Below are positions 8,053 through 17,895 of a stretch of DNA of 64,000 bases, in pieces. The position numbers and the translations under genes were made by a program. Source of the stretch: Streptomyces sp. NBC_01198 (GTDB taxonomy: Bacteria > Actinomycetota > Actinomycetes > Streptomycetales > Streptomycetaceae); assembly GCF_036010485.1 (NCBI RefSeq), contig NZ_CP108568.1:4471001-4535000 (forward strand), in the 5' to 3' direction. Below the pieces are notes generated by a model. The model was not told the DNA's origin. It did no database searches and saw only the letters and a list, made by a program, of their open reading frames with translations. The first letter of the stretch is position 1. Each line of letters opens with the position of its first letter.

Positions 8053-9129
8053 TCAGCGGGTCCCGTCGCCGGATGACGTGTGGGCGTACCAGGCCCGTGT
8101 CTCGTCCGCGTCGAGGACGCGGGTGAGTTCCACCGTGCCCGGAAGGTGCGGGAAGAACCGGTCGGCGTTCCAACTGCGCTGGTAGGCCGGATCGTCGAGC
8201 ACCAGCAGGCGGCGCCCCTGCACCACGGGGATGTCGTCGGGCAGCCCCTCGTTCCAGATGCGCTCGCCGTCCGGGGCGAGGAGTTCGAAGGCCCCGGCCG
8301 CGATGACCTCCGACCTCCCGCGGGCGGGTTCGGGGTCCGTGGCCAGCCGGACGCTCTCCGCCGAAGGCGGGGTGCCGGGCACGTGGCCGCCGCCGATGAG
8401 GGCGTGGGCGAGCAGCGTGTGCAACTGGAAGTTGTCCCCGATGCCGCCTATGCGCACCTCGAACCCGGTCCTGGTGGGCCGGTGCAGCACCACCACCGGC
8501 TCCTCGTCCAGCACTGCCAGGGCGTAGGCGAGGCACTTGAGGTCGTGGCGGTTCAGGGCGGCCAGGTCGCGGCAGGCGGTGACGAGCGCGGACGCGTGCC
8601 GGCGGCGTACCTCGGCGCTGCGGCACAGCACGGCCAGCGCGGGCGGTTGCCACTGCTCGATCCAGCACCAGGCCAGGGCCAGCCGCGTGGCCTCGTAGGC
8701 GTCGTCGCCGAGGCGGGCGAGCAGCGCGTCGTCGATGATCTTCTCGTCCGGCTCCGGCAGTTCGTCCTGGGGCCCGCCACTGGCGGCCCAGCGCCGGGCG
8801 AACTCCAGCGCGGCCAGCAGGTCCCGGTGGACGCCGTCGAGTATCGGCTCGGCGCAGGCCGCGGGATCGGCCCCCCGCTCGACGCAGTAGCCGGCCGCCA
8901 TCGCGAGCATCGGCCGCGGGCCCGTGGGCGGGAAGGCGGGAATGAGCGCCGCCAACCGCAGCCCCGCGAGGGCGCGTTCGGCGTCCGACGCCGACTGCAC
9001 GGCGTTCATCATGGCGTCGAAGGCCCGCCCGGTGCGGTCGCCGTCACGAGCGGCAACCGCGCCTTCCAGCTCGGACACGGTGGCGGCGAGTCCCGAAGCC
9101 TCGGGCTTGCTGTTGAAGATCACCGGCAC
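8053..9129 (-). CDS. Conserved hypothetical protein, 358 residues
   Basis: I do not recognise a named family. The product is soluble and mostly helical in its first 220 residues, with repeated short helices rich in Ala, Leu and Arg, and turns to beta-rich sequence afterwards (VVLHRPTRTGFEVRIGGIGDNFQ). Codon use and GC match the neighbours, and the frame is strongly biased compared with the opposite-strand open frame, so it is a real gene. I prefer the GTG at 9129 (VPVIFNSKPEASG), with the ATG at 9159 as an alternative. It stands alone between the reductase and a SUKH-domain gene on the same strand. Nothing indicates enzyme activity. Confidence 0.65.
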   Translation of the reverse strand: MPVIFNSKPEASGLAATVSELEGAVAARDGDRTGRAFDAMMNAVQSASDAERALAGLRLAALIPAFPPTGPRPMLAMAAGYCVERGADPAACAEPILDGVHRDLLAALEFARRWAASGGPQDELPEPDEKIIDDALLARLGDDAYEATRLALAWCWIEQWQPPALAVLCRSAEVRRRHASALVTACRDLAALNRHDLKCLAYALAVLDEEPVVVLHRPTRTGFEVRIGGIGDNFQLHTLLAHALIGGGHVPGTPPSAESVRLATDPEPARGRSEVIAAGAFELLAPDGERIWNEGLPDDIPVVQGRRLLVLDDPAYQRSWNADRFFPHLPGTVELTRVLDADETRAWYAHTSSGDGTR

Positions 9130-9470
9130 ACCATAGGCCCGAGGTCTGCCCGGCGTCATCGGGCCGGGATCGCTCGCCTCCCGAACCCCCTTTCAACCGC
9201 CTCTGGTTGGAGGCGCGGGAGCGCTGCCGGCGTCCGATGGCGTCGGGTCACGGAGCCGGCGGTGGCGCGTTCGCGGTCGTCCACAGCCCTGTGGAAGGGG
9301 ACGGGGATACCGGTGCGCGCGGCCCCAGTGGAGGCCGTTCGTCCACGCCTCCACGATGCGGGCGAAGACTCCGGCGCCCAAGGCTGAGTCGGCGTGGTCG
9401 CGGTGCGCCACGCCTGCTCCCGCCCGCGCGGCGGGACCCCCAGCAAGGTGGCGGCGGCTCCGAAGCAGGT
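9130..9470. other. Gene-poor gap
   Basis: This 341-base stretch has open frames on both strands, as expected from base composition, but none shows a recognisable family, a good ribosome binding site or clear third-position bias. It may contain the remains of a decayed gene on the minus strand. I see no RNA gene or strong hairpin. Confidence 0.4.
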
Positions 9471-10847
9471 TTACATGACGCCGGGACCCGGGCCTCGGGG
9501 CGTCGCCAGGATCTCGTTCCCGCGCGCCGGGGTGATCAGTTCGGCCAGGACGGGATCGGCGAGCAGGGATATCGGGGCGATGTGGTCCTCGCACACCGGG
9601 CGCCACAGGCGCAGCGCGGCGAGGAGTTCGGGCCAGGCTTCGTCGCAGAGGGCCGCGCGGGCTGCCCGGACGTTCGCTGGATCAGACAGCGGGTCGGTGT
9701 CGGGCTCCCGGCAGCTGCCGATGTCACGGGTGCCGCGGATGTGGCGGGTGACGATGTCTGTACCCGCAGGGGCCGCCGGTCGGTCGGGGGCCTGGAAGGC
9801 CGGATGCGCGGCGAGAGGGTCGGCGACGGCGTGCACGGCCGCGTCGAACTCGGGGCCGCCGCCGAAGGTGAGCCGGAAGCCCGCTTCGTCCGTTCGGGCC
9901 TCGTAGCCGGCGATGAGCGCTCGTACCGGTTCGGGCGCGTACTCCTTGAGCCGTGGCAGGGGCCGCAGTTCGAGGGGCCGGGCGAGCTGGTCGTGCCTGA
10001 CCAGCAGCGGCAGGAGTTCGGCGGCGAACAGCGGGCTGAGAAGGAGGTCGTCCTTCTTCGGGGTCCACCACATCAGGTCGGCGACGAGCTGGCGCCAGTC
10101 GCCGACCAGCGCTTTCAGCTGCGCGCTCAGGACGTCGGCGCGCTCGCGTCCGAACTCGTGCGCCTCGGCGAACACCGCAAGCGGCCCGCTCACCGCCCCG
10201 GCCAGCGCCTCGCGGCGAGCCCGCTCGACTTCCGCGTCCCAGTGGTCCCGAGTGGCACCTGACGGCTTGCGTATGGCGTGGAAGGACACCCACTGCTGGC
10301 GCATGAGGTCGTGGAACGATCCGTGCCGCTCCGGCCCCTCGCCGGACCACGAGGCGAGCCAGTAGCCCGCCCACTCGCCGTCCTCGTCCACGTCGTCCGG
10401 GTCGAGCAGCATGATCGCGCTGTCACCGTCGAGGGAGAGGCGCAGAGAACGCGCGAGGACCTTCGCCTCCCGGACGCCGAACGCTTCCTCGTCCTGGTCG
10501 TCTTCCTCCTGGTCTTCCGCGAGTCTTTCCCAGACGTCGATCCAGCTGCGGTCGTCGGTGTCCCGCAGCCACGCGAGCTCGGTGCAGTTCGCCAGTTGAT
10601 AGATGAAGCTCCCTGCATCGCGCCACCCGTTGGTGACGAGCAGGAACTCCCGCAGGGAAGGCGGCAGTCGGCGTCCGAGCCGCGCCTCGGCCGCGGCGAC
10701 ATCGGCCTCGCTCGCCGGCGCGAACCCGAGCCAGGTGTTCCGTACGACCTCCTCCGCGAGCGGCTCGTCCTGCTCCGAGCCGTGCGCCGCGACCCACTCC
10801 TCGCTCCACTGCTTCAAGAACGGCCGCCAAGCCGCACGCTCACCCAT
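9471..10847 (-). CDS. SMI1/KNR4 (SUKH-1) domain protein
   Basis: The 458-residue product carries a SUKH-1 signature at about residues 40-190: LGFAPASEADVAAAEARLGRRLP, then LREFLLVTNGW, then a Trp-rich acidic segment and the LLDPDDVDEDGEWAGYWLASWSGEG region. SUKH proteins are typically immunity proteins against polymorphic toxins or contact-dependent nucleases. No toxin gene is adjacent, so this may be an orphan immunity gene. The C-terminal 250 residues are an additional helical region of unknown role. The start is the ATG at 10847, behind GCGAGGAGCGGGG; the frame continues 19 codons upstream without domain similarity. Confidence 0.8.
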   Translation of the reverse strand: MGERAAWRPFLKQWSEEWVAAHGSEQDEPLAEEVVRNTWLGFAPASEADVAAAEARLGRRLPPSLREFLLVTNGWRDAGSFIYQLANCTELAWLRDTDDRSWIDVWERLAEDQEEDDQDEEAFGVREAKVLARSLRLSLDGDSAIMLLDPDDVDEDGEWAGYWLASWSGEGPERHGSFHDLMRQQWVSFHAIRKPSGATRDHWDAEVERARREALAGAVSGPLAVFAEAHEFGRERADVLSAQLKALVGDWRQLVADLMWWTPKKDDLLLSPLFAAELLPLLVRHDQLARPLELRPLPRLKEYAPEPVRALIAGYEARTDEAGFRLTFGGGPEFDAAVHAVADPLAAHPAFQAPDRPAAPAGTDIVTRHIRGTRDIGSCREPDTDPLSDPANVRAARAALCDEAWPELLAALRLWRPVCEDHIAPISLLADPVLAELITPARGNEILATPRGPGPGVM

Positions 10848-10936
10848 CGTCCCCGCTCCTCGCTCTCCACCGTCCGACACCACCCCACCACAGGGGTACG
10901 ACACCGTGGGTCACGTGGTCGCCGGGGTCAGCGGGG

Positions 10937-11644
10937 TCATCGCGGGGTGCCGCTGCGCCGGTAGCCCACCCACAACCGGCCTCCGGCCCGGTCGAGCACC
11001 TCGTCCACGACGGCGACCAGCGGTTTCGTGCGGCCTTCGAGGGCTTGTTGCACCCCGTCGTGCAGGCGCGTGCTCAGACCGGGGGCTGTGGCGTCGAGGC
11101 GGCGGGACAGCCACTTTCCGCCCCCGTTCCAGGCGGTGTTGAGCGCCAGGACGAGTTCGGCGGTGCGGCGGGCGAGTTCGGTGCAGATGAAGAGGCGTTC
11201 GCCCTGCTCGGTGCAGCCCGCGAGATCGTCCAGGAGGTCGGTGAGGGCGTAGCGGCGGTCCTCGATCTCCTCGACGGGCAGGGCGGGAGGGCCGGCGGCG
11301 GCCAGTGACTTGGCGTAGGCACCGGTACGCGCGCCGACGCCGTCGTTGTCGAGGAGCAGGACGCCTTCCGCGCACATCCACATGAGCGGCGAACTGCCGT
11401 CGCGTACCTCCCGCTCGACGAAGCCGTGCCAGGACTCCTCGGTGTGGACCAGCAGTTCGGCCGGCCAGCCATGGCGGTGGACGTTGAGCCGGTAGGGCGC
11501 TGGAGCGCCGTGCAGCAGAACCACGATGTCCAGGTCGGAGGTTGCGGTACGGCGGTCGGTGATGACGCTGCCGCCGAGGAAGGCGGCCCGCGCGTCGGGA
11601 TGGTGTTCCTCGACAACGGCGAGCGCGGCGTCGATCGGGTCCAT
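10937..11644 (-). CDS. Nucleotidyltransferase-domain protein
   Basis: The 235-residue product has the pol-beta-type nucleotidyltransferase core: Gly24-Gly25-Ser26 followed by Asp37-x-Asp39 in SDLDIVVLL, the metal-binding pair. It resembles aminoglycoside-nucleotidyltransferase/MNT-like standalone proteins with a helical C-terminal half, which suggests transfer of a nucleotide to a small molecule or to a partner protein. No HEPN gene is next to it, so it is not an evident MNT-HEPN toxin pair. The start is the ATG at 11644, where the domain begins. The gene ends 89 bases before the SUKH gene's start on the same strand. The 239-base gap upstream shows no gene. Confidence 0.8.
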   Translation of the reverse strand: MDPIDAALAVVEEHHPDARAAFLGGSVITDRRTATSDLDIVVLLHGAPAPYRLNVHRHGWPAELLVHTEESWHGFVEREVRDGSSPLMWMCAEGVLLLDNDGVGARTGAYAKSLAAAGPPALPVEEIEDRRYALTDLLDDLAGCTEQGERLFICTELARRTAELVLALNTAWNGGGKWLSRRLDATAPGLSTRLHDGVQQALEGRTKPLVAVVDEVLDRAGGRLWVGYRRSGTPR

Positions 11645-11883
11645 GAGGGGATTATCGGGGCCGGCCGGTCGCGGGCGTAGGGGATTTCACTCCCGGTGCG
11701 CGCCGCGGCCCCAGCCGTGGCGGGCAAAGGAGGACTTCACCCGCGTGTGCCGGACCAGGAGTGGGACGGTCCATCGCCACGCCGGACTCATGAATGCAGA
11801 ATGGCCTTCACCCCGGCCAAGTGCACCGGTGTACTTGTTGCGAGCACATCCGCGGATTCAGCCAGAATGGGAGCAGTGCAGCG

Positions 11884-12897
11884 ATGAGCTACCCCCGGAT
11901 CCTGACCGTCCGGCCCCAACCGGACGAGTACGCCTGGACGTTCGGCGGTGCGCCGCCCGTGGCCCGCATCGAGCCCGGCACGGTTCTCGACCTGTACACG
12001 GAGGACTGCTTCGCCGGGCGCGTACGGTCCGAGAAGGACCTGGTGTCCGAGGTGTGCGAGTTCCCGTTCCTGAACCCGCAGACCGGCCCCTTCCACGTCG
12101 TGGGAGCCGAGCCCGGCGATACGGTCGCCGTGCACTTCGTGTCGATCGAGCCGGCGCGGGACTGGGCGGCGTCCACCACGGTCCCGCTGTTCGGGGCGCT
12201 CACCTCGACCCACACCACGGCGACCCTGCAACCCCCGCTTCCCGAGACCGTCTGGATCTGGCAGCTGGACCGGGCGCGGCGCACGGCGCTGTTCCGGGCG
12301 CACGACAGTGACATCGAGCTTGAGCTGCCCATGGACCCGATGCACGGCACGGTGGGTGTGGCCCCGGCCAACCTGGAGGTGCGCTCGGCGCTGGTACCGG
12401 ACGCGCACGGCGGCAACATGGACACCCCCGAGATGCGTTCAGGCGTCACCTGCTACCTCGGGGTGAACGTCGAGGGCGCGCTGCTCAGCCTCGGCGACGG
12501 GCACGCCCGGCAGGGCGAGGGGGAGACCTGCGGGGTGGCCGTCGAGTGCGCGATGAACACGGTGGTGATCGTCGAGCTGCTCAAGGGGCACACCACCCCG
12601 TGGCCGCGCATCGAGTCGGACACGCACATCATCTCGACCGGCTCGGCACGCCCGCTGGAGGACGCGTTCCGCATCTCCCAACTCGACCTGGTCCAGTGGC
12701 TGGTACGCGACTACGGCTTCAGCGAACTGGACGCGTACCAGTTCGCCACCCAGGCCGTCGAGTCACCGCTGGCGAATGTCTGCGACACCAACTACACGTG
12801 CGTGGCCAAGATCCGCAAGGAGTGGCTGCCGGCCCGCGAGACCCACCGCGGACTGCACGCGCAGCTGCGGGAGAGCGCGACGGCACTTCGGCCCTGA
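11884..12897 (+). CDS. Acetamidase/formamidase family protein
   Basis: The 337-residue product matches the FmdA/AmdA family, which hydrolyses formamide or short amides to ammonia and an acid in the cytoplasm. Recognisable pieces are FLNPQTGPFHVVGAEPGDTV, the PMHGTVGVAPA segment, GGNMDTPEMRSGVTCYLGVN and LSLGDGHARQGEGE; the last has the conserved acidic and His residues near the active site. The ATG at 11884 follows a GGGAG site and starts with a compact N-terminus; the frame extends about 30 codons upstream without similarity. It is a single gene, and regulation is not visible. Confidence 0.9.
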   Translation: MSYPRILTVRPQPDEYAWTFGGAPPVARIEPGTVLDLYTEDCFAGRVRSEKDLVSEVCEFPFLNPQTGPFHVVGAEPGDTVAVHFVSIEPARDWAASTTVPLFGALTSTHTTATLQPPLPETVWIWQLDRARRTALFRAHDSDIELELPMDPMHGTVGVAPANLEVRSALVPDAHGGNMDTPEMRSGVTCYLGVNVEGALLSLGDGHARQGEGETCGVAVECAMNTVVIVELLKGHTTPWPRIESDTHIISTGSARPLEDAFRISQLDLVQWLVRDYGFSELDAYQFATQAVESPLANVCDTNYTCVAKIRKEWLPARETHRGLHAQLRESATALRP

Positions 12898-13052
12898 GCG
12901 CGAGGCGGCGTGGGCTGCGGCAGCCTCGCCGCTGCGGACCTGAGGCAGATCACCCGTGCTGTGAAGCGTTGCCTCAAAGGAGCTCGTGCCGCCGCAAGTT
13001 GGTCGACGGCTGCCCGACGGCCACGGGTCTGATACGGGAGAGCTGACGTGCC

Positions 13053-13559
13053 TCAGTCCGCCCAGTTCGCGTAGTCGCCCATCGCGACGTCGTCACACAG
13101 GGTCTCCCAGAGCCCGTTGTGTGCGAGCGCGGTGTGATCGAGGTTGGCGAGAAGCTCGCGAAGGTCGTCCGCTGCCTCGTCGAATCTGTCGTCCTCGCCT
13201 TCTTCGTAGAACGGAAAACGGGCGATGGCCGCCGCGACGCACCGGTGGAAGGCTCCGAGGTCCCTGTTCACGTGGTTGACGGTCGAGGACGCGGTTGTGG
13301 GCATGTGCACGATGCGACGCGAAGCCACGTCAATGGCGATGTGTCCGAACAGACCGCTGGTCCCGAAGGCGACCAACCCGCTCTCGTCGAGGCCGCCGAG
13401 GACTGCCGCCTCGGTCAGCGGCCGGTACTCGTAACCGATCAGCCCTGCCGGGACGCCGATCTGCCGCAGTTCGGCGGCGATCTCAGCGGGCACCTCCGGT
13501 GAGCAGCCGATGCGGACCACGGCGTACTGGGGCAACGGCAACGGCGGCAGGTCTCGCAT
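13053..13559 (-). CDS. SUKH-4 family immunity protein
   Basis: The 168-residue product resembles SUKH-4 immunity proteins of Streptomyces. The middle reads LVAFGTSGLFGHIAIDVASR, followed by a Trp-poor helical half with AFHRCVAAAIARFPFYEEGEDD and a conserved end, GLWETLCDDVAMGDYANW. These proteins bind and neutralise polymorphic toxins delivered between cells. There is no adjacent toxin gene, so it is another orphan. I placed the start at the ATG at 13559 (MRDLPPLPLP), which begins the first domain strand; the frame runs to 13718, but that part is Arg/Pro-rich noise. Confidence 0.8.
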   Translation of the reverse strand: MRDLPPLPLPQYAVVRIGCSPEVPAEIAAELRQIGVPAGLIGYEYRPLTEAAVLGGLDESGLVAFGTSGLFGHIAIDVASRRIVHMPTTASSTVNHVNRDLGAFHRCVAAAIARFPFYEEGEDDRFDEAADDLRELLANLDHTALAHNGLWETLCDDVAMGDYANWAD

Positions 13560-13860
13560 CACGCGGACATCATCCTCGTGCTCCCGCCTCACGGGGAGCC
13601 GCGAGCCGGGCCCCCTGCGCCGAGCGCGGGAACTCGGGCCGTCGGCTACGGCACCCGCACCGCGCTCCGCGACACCTGACGGAGCTCGCACCCAGACGCG
13701 CGGACGGCAGGCTGCCACTCCTCACCACTTCCGGCCCGGCTGGAGCCGTGGAACTGCGCGCGACCTGGGACCGTAGCCGCGACGCGCGCGGAAGAGAGGC
13801 GCCGAGGAATCCGCCTGTGCGTGCCCGCGGGCCCTGGTTGCCGCCCGGAACCGACACGGC
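13560..13860. other. Gap without a supported gene
   Basis: This 301-base stretch has several overlapping open frames, none with family similarity or a convincing start. It presumably holds the promoter of the SUKH-4 gene. No RNA gene or terminator-like hairpin is evident. Confidence 0.4.
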
Positions 13861-14418
13861 TCAGCCCCTGCGGGCCGACCGGTGGAGCCGGATCGCGGAA
13901 ACGAGGAAGAAGACTCCACCGAGTACGGCGTAGCCCGCGAGGGCGTTCAGCGAGGGGTCGGCCTTGGAAGCGCTCAGGATGAAGGAGGTGCCGGCGAGGA
14001 CGGAGATGCCGCCGCTGGCGATCATGGCCCACTGCCCGCCCATCGGGCGGCGGGCGATGCCCACCAGAAGCTGGACCAGGCCGGACACGACGGCCCAGGC
14101 GCCCCATACCCGCAGGACGTCACCGGTGCCGGAGGCACTGGCAACGGCGAGGGCGACGACGGCGAGCGCGCTGATGGCCATGTTGAGGTACAGGCCCCTG
14201 ACAGGCCCGTCGGCGCCGGCCGACCTGGCGTCGACGACGGCCGTAGCCACGTCGAAGGCGGGGTAGAGGAACAGCAGCACCTTGACCCCGGCGGTGAGGT
14301 CGGAGCCGGAAACCAGCAGCAGCACCGCCCACGCGGCGGCGAAGACGAAGCGGACGACGTAGAGCCGGGGCAGGACGGTGCCGGGGATCGCATGCTCCGT
14401 GGTGACGGCGGATGCCAT
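13861..14418 (-). CDS. Six-TM membrane protein, DUF308-like
   Basis: The 185-residue product has six predicted membrane helices at about residues 19-38, 45-64, 76-95, 101-122, 129-147 and 159-177, with short loops. Paired small-residue helices (SGSDLTAGVKVLLFLYPAFD, GGISVLAGTSFILSAS) are like DUF308/HdeD-type proteins. Its role is unknown; relatives are linked to acid or envelope stress. It is divergent from the TetR gene at 14755, and two TetR-type operator sites lie between them, so it is the likely target of that regulator. The ATG at 14418 is preceded by a GGAGAAT site, and the gene forms a single transcription unit. Confidence 0.8.
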   Translation of the reverse strand: MASAVTTEHAIPGTVLPRLYVVRFVFAAAWAVLLLVSGSDLTAGVKVLLFLYPAFDVATAVVDARSAGADGPVRGLYLNMAISALAVVALAVASASGTGDVLRVWGAWAVVSGLVQLLVGIARRPMGGQWAMIASGGISVLAGTSFILSASKADPSLNALAGYAVLGGVFFLVSAIRLHRSARRG

Positions 14419-14672
14419 GGGGATTCTCCAGTGAGTGCGGGGATGGGTCGAACGGGACTGGTGTGGTCGCGCGGGTCGAGCGGCGGAGTGTCGGTCGCGG
14501 CGGGGCGAATCAGCGGATGGTGCCGCGGTCCGCCTGCTCGGCGAACGCGCCGGGTACGAAGACGACGGTCGGTTTCGGCCCGGAGGTCGGCCTCTGGTGA
14601 TGCGGCGGCGAAGGCCGGAGCGCGGGTCGGATGGCAGGACGGATCACGGGAAACCTTCACCTCGATACAGAG

Positions 14673-14735
14673 AGAACGCTCTCTCTCGTCTGGAGCCTGA
14701 CACACCTCTGCGGCCAAAACAAGAGAGAGCGTTCT
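14673..14735. promoter_or_regulatory. Paired TetR-type operator between divergent genes
   Basis: Two sites carry the same 14-base sequence in opposite orientation: AGAACGCTCTCTCT at 14673-14686 and AGAGAGAGCGTTCT at 14722-14735. Each has an imperfect palindromic core, AGAxCGxTCT-like, with a central CG at 14677-14678 and 14730-14731. The centres are 53 bases apart, close to five helical turns. The second site ends 20 bases before the TetR start codon, so binding would block its own transcription; the first lies toward the membrane protein gene. The rest of the 336-base gap (14419-14754) shows no gene. Confidence 0.7.
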
Positions 14736-14754
14736 ACCCGCTATGGTGGAAGGC

Positions 14755-15447
14755 ATGACGCAGACGGAAGCCGGCACCGCCACCGGCAAGAGGGTCTCCG
14801 CAGCGCGGGAACGGCTCCTGGGCACCGCTGGGCAGCTCTTCTACGCCGAGGGCATCCACACGGTGGGCGTCGACCGCCTGGTCGCCGAGGCGAAGGTCAC
14901 CAACGCCACCTTCTACCGCCACTTCCGCAGCAAGGAAGACCTGGCCGTCGCTTACATCAGCAGCGTCGACCAGGCGATCCGCAGCCAGATCGGCTCCCTG
15001 ATGACGGCGGACACGCCCCCCGACGGCATCCTGCGGGCCATCGGCGCGTCCCTGGTCGGGCAGATCCGTTCGCCCGGCTACCGCGGATGCGCCTTCCTCA
15101 ACGCGGCAGCAGAATTCCCCGCCCCCGACCACCCCGTCCACCGTGCCGTCGTGCAGCACCGTGAGTGGTTCCTGCAGACGATCACCGGGCTGTTCGCCGA
15201 CATCGCGCCCGCGAGGGCCGAGCACGCCGGCCGCCACTTCGTCATGCTCCGCGACGGCGCGATGAGCGCCGGCTACCTCGGCGACCCGGTCGTGGCCGGC
15301 GAGACGCTGCTGCGGGGCATCGAAGGACTGCTGCGAGTCCTCACCGGCGGCTTCGGGCCCGGCGAAAGCGCCGCTGCCGCGCCCGACCAGGCGCCTTCGG
15401 CCGCCACGCCGGTCTCCGGGATCGACTGCTCGCCGCCCAGCACGTAG
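14755..15447 (+). CDS. TetR/AcrR family transcriptional repressor
   Basis: The 230-residue product has a TetR N-terminal domain: RERLLGTAGQLFYAEGIHTVGVDRLV, then the helix-turn-helix at about residues 39-60 (AKVTNATFYRHFRSKEDL). The C-terminal ligand-binding domain fits the AcrR/YcdC-like layout; its Cys in YRGCAFLNAAAEFP is common in the clade of regulators near detoxification genes. The start at 14755 is behind GGAAGG. The gene very probably represses itself and the divergent membrane protein through the paired operators just upstream. The last 30 residues are Pro/Ala/Ser-rich and may be disordered. The inducer is unknown. Confidence 0.9.
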   Translation: MTQTEAGTATGKRVSAARERLLGTAGQLFYAEGIHTVGVDRLVAEAKVTNATFYRHFRSKEDLAVAYISSVDQAIRSQIGSLMTADTPPDGILRAIGASLVGQIRSPGYRGCAFLNAAAEFPAPDHPVHRAVVQHREWFLQTITGLFADIAPARAEHAGRHFVMLRDGAMSAGYLGDPVVAGETLLRGIEGLLRVLTGGFGPGESAAAAPDQAPSAATPVSGIDCSPPST

Positions 15448-15539
15448 CCGCGGATGGGGTGCGACGACTGCGGCTGCGGCGCGGGCCGCTTGGGCCTGCT
15501 GGGCGGGGCGGCAGTTCGGATCACCGAGGGCCGTGGTCC

Positions 15540-17678
15540 CGGTTCCCGTCCTGGCTCGCAGGGTCGGTCGATGATCTCGTTCGGGTGCTGGCCCGACTGC
15601 AAACGGAAGGGGAAGTGGACCTTGCCCAAGCCGCACGTGACCAAGTGTTGCAACGGCATTCGGCCAGATCGGCGTTGCCGACTGGTTGGCAGGACGACCT
15701 GACCGCTGCGTTGGCTGACACAGGGCTGCTAGTGGTGGCCGGTGACCAATTCCGTTTCCTACACCAAAGTTTCGCTGAATATCTAGCGGCGTGGGAGTAC
15801 GCCAGAGAGATACCGGCAGATGGCAAGGGACTTGAGGCCTGGATCCGGCGGGCTAGCGAGGGCACGGACCAGACATTGTCGCGGTTCGTCTTGTGCCGAT
15901 GGGCGAGCCGCGTGGACTGCTCCACTGACCTGCTTATCGACCGAATCCTGACCCATCCTTATCCCGAGCGGTCGCTGCTTGCAGCCTCGCTCATAGTCGA
16001 GGGAATCGAGGTTAATGAAGAGCGCTGCACGAGGGTCGTGCGTCTTGTGGTCGGTGTGTTTCGGAACGACAGCGAAGAATACCAGACTGCGGTGGACGCC
16101 CTGTCGGCTCTGGGTACACGATACGACACGGCAGGGATTCTGAAAGATCTCGCCACCGCGATGGAGCTAACTTCAACGCAGCGATTCCACGCGCTTATTG
16201 GTCTCAATCGACTCGTGGATCCGGCGATCACGTCCCAGTTGCTCATGCCAATACTCGAGCTCATGTATGGACTGTTGCCCAAGGCGGCGCAACTCGCTCA
16301 GCAACTGAACGAATATGCACGCCAAGCGGTACGACTTCGCGTAGATGACCTTCTCGCCGAACCGGACGCGGGGGCATGGGAATCGACCATCGCGGCGGAG
16401 ACGTACCGGGCACTCGGAGCAGATGAGGATTTGCGGCGTGCCGCTCGCGGTACCCTCGACGACCCACTGGCGGACAAGGACGACCTAAGGAGGGCAGTTG
16501 TCGCTTGGCTGGACTCCAGCCTCTTGCCCGAAGTCACGGCTGAGATCGTCCGACTCGGCCGTGACCGCCCGTCCTTCGACCATGCAGGCCGACTGGCCCT
16601 CGCTTTGGCGCTGGAGCAGGCTGGTGCGTTGACCGCGGCTTCAGAACTGGCCCTTGAGGTCGTGGAAGCCGAGCCCTTTACGACGAGTCATGGGGAAGCC
16701 ATGAACGTGCTGCTGCGCATCAAGGGAGCAGCGGTGTCCGAGTCCGCTCAAAGGCTCCTCGCTCGAGCGCAGGAATCAGGCTGTGAATCATGGCGTCAGG
16801 CACTGTTGCTTCAGGCGATGACAGAAGCCGGCGTGCATTACCCAGTTCATGAATGGGTAAAATCCCAGCTCTCGGGTGATGGTGAATCTCCTACCAATTC
16901 GGAGATCATCATTGGGCTCTGGGTTGCGGCACACGAGGGAGCGACCCTGAATGAGTTCCGTGCGCTAATCGGCGATGGCACCCGGTTGAACCTTAACGCG
17001 CGAGTCAGATACGCCGAAATTCTACTGAACGCCGGTCACGTCGGCGAAGCGGCGCGCGTGGCCACGCTCGCGTTACAGTCTTCCATCATGAAGGATCGAC
17101 AGTACAGTCTGGCGGCGAAAGTACTTCTCAAGGTGGACAGCAAACGTGCTGTAGAAGTAATGACGTCACAGCTGAATGGAACGGTATTCACAAGCGGCTG
17201 GGCCAGGGGCGTACTGGAGTCCATCATCCGAGAAGCATCTCCGGAACTCGATGAATTGAGCGTGCGTATTGCCGAGCGCCTTCTTGAGTTCCCGGATGCC
17301 AACAGCTCCGATGTGGCAGGTGCCATCTATACGCTATTGGCCCTTGGTGACCAAGGTGAACTGGTCCATCTTGCCGAACGCGTTTGTCGTCACCAGTCTC
17401 TGGATTTGGACGACCAGCGAGGCCTGGCGAGGGCATTCGCTTCATGTGGTTATGAGGAAATAGCGCGCGAAATCTGGCGTTTTCTGCTGAGTGTACGTGG
17501 CTCCTCGAATGGCACGAATTTCATCTTACTTGAGGACGTGTCGCAGTCTTTGTCGCCCAAGATCACAGAGCACCTGGTTCGGGAGCTGATGGTGGCCGAC
17601 CCGCCACCACCTCCCTACCACCGCCAGCGCCTCCACACGATGCTGGCTTGGCTGAACAGCTCGCCGGTGCGCGCATAG
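15540..17678 (+). pseudogene. 5'-truncated NACHT-type NTPase, C-terminal part with helical repeats
   Basis: About 710 codons encode the C-terminal part of a NACHT/STAND protein. It starts inside the winged-helix region (VDDLVRVLARLQ). The family mark FRFLHQSFAEYLAAWEYA lies near 15750-15795, and about 600 residues of Leu/Ala-rich helical repeats of HEAT or ARM type follow. No P-loop, Walker B or effector domain exists upstream: the reading frame enters directly from TetR-flanking DNA. It is therefore a decayed or recombined remnant, although a GTG at 15585 could still start translation of the fragment. GC is visibly lower than in its neighbours, and two TTA codons (17073-17075 and 17526-17528) suggest foreign origin. 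Intact relatives sense phage proteins or act in conflict signalling. Confidence 0.7.
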
Positions 17679-17895
17679 CGCCTGCGCCGAGGACCGCATA
17701 TGCGTTACGGTAACGGCTTTCTGGACTCGGACCTGGCGGTGGGTTCAAGGCCTGCAGCCAAGTTGCAGCCGTTGGTCCAGGAAAGACCCGTCATGTTCGC
17801 TACGAGTGGCAGGGCGATGGTCCAGAGCGCGAGCGGGAGCTGGAGCGTGGGCGCCGAAGGATCGGCGGCGAGGACGGGCGGGGCCCGCGGTAGGT

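Noticed and set aside
8080..9387. 435-codon plus-strand open frame
   Set aside because: Shadow of the 358-residue minus-strand gene; repetitive composition.
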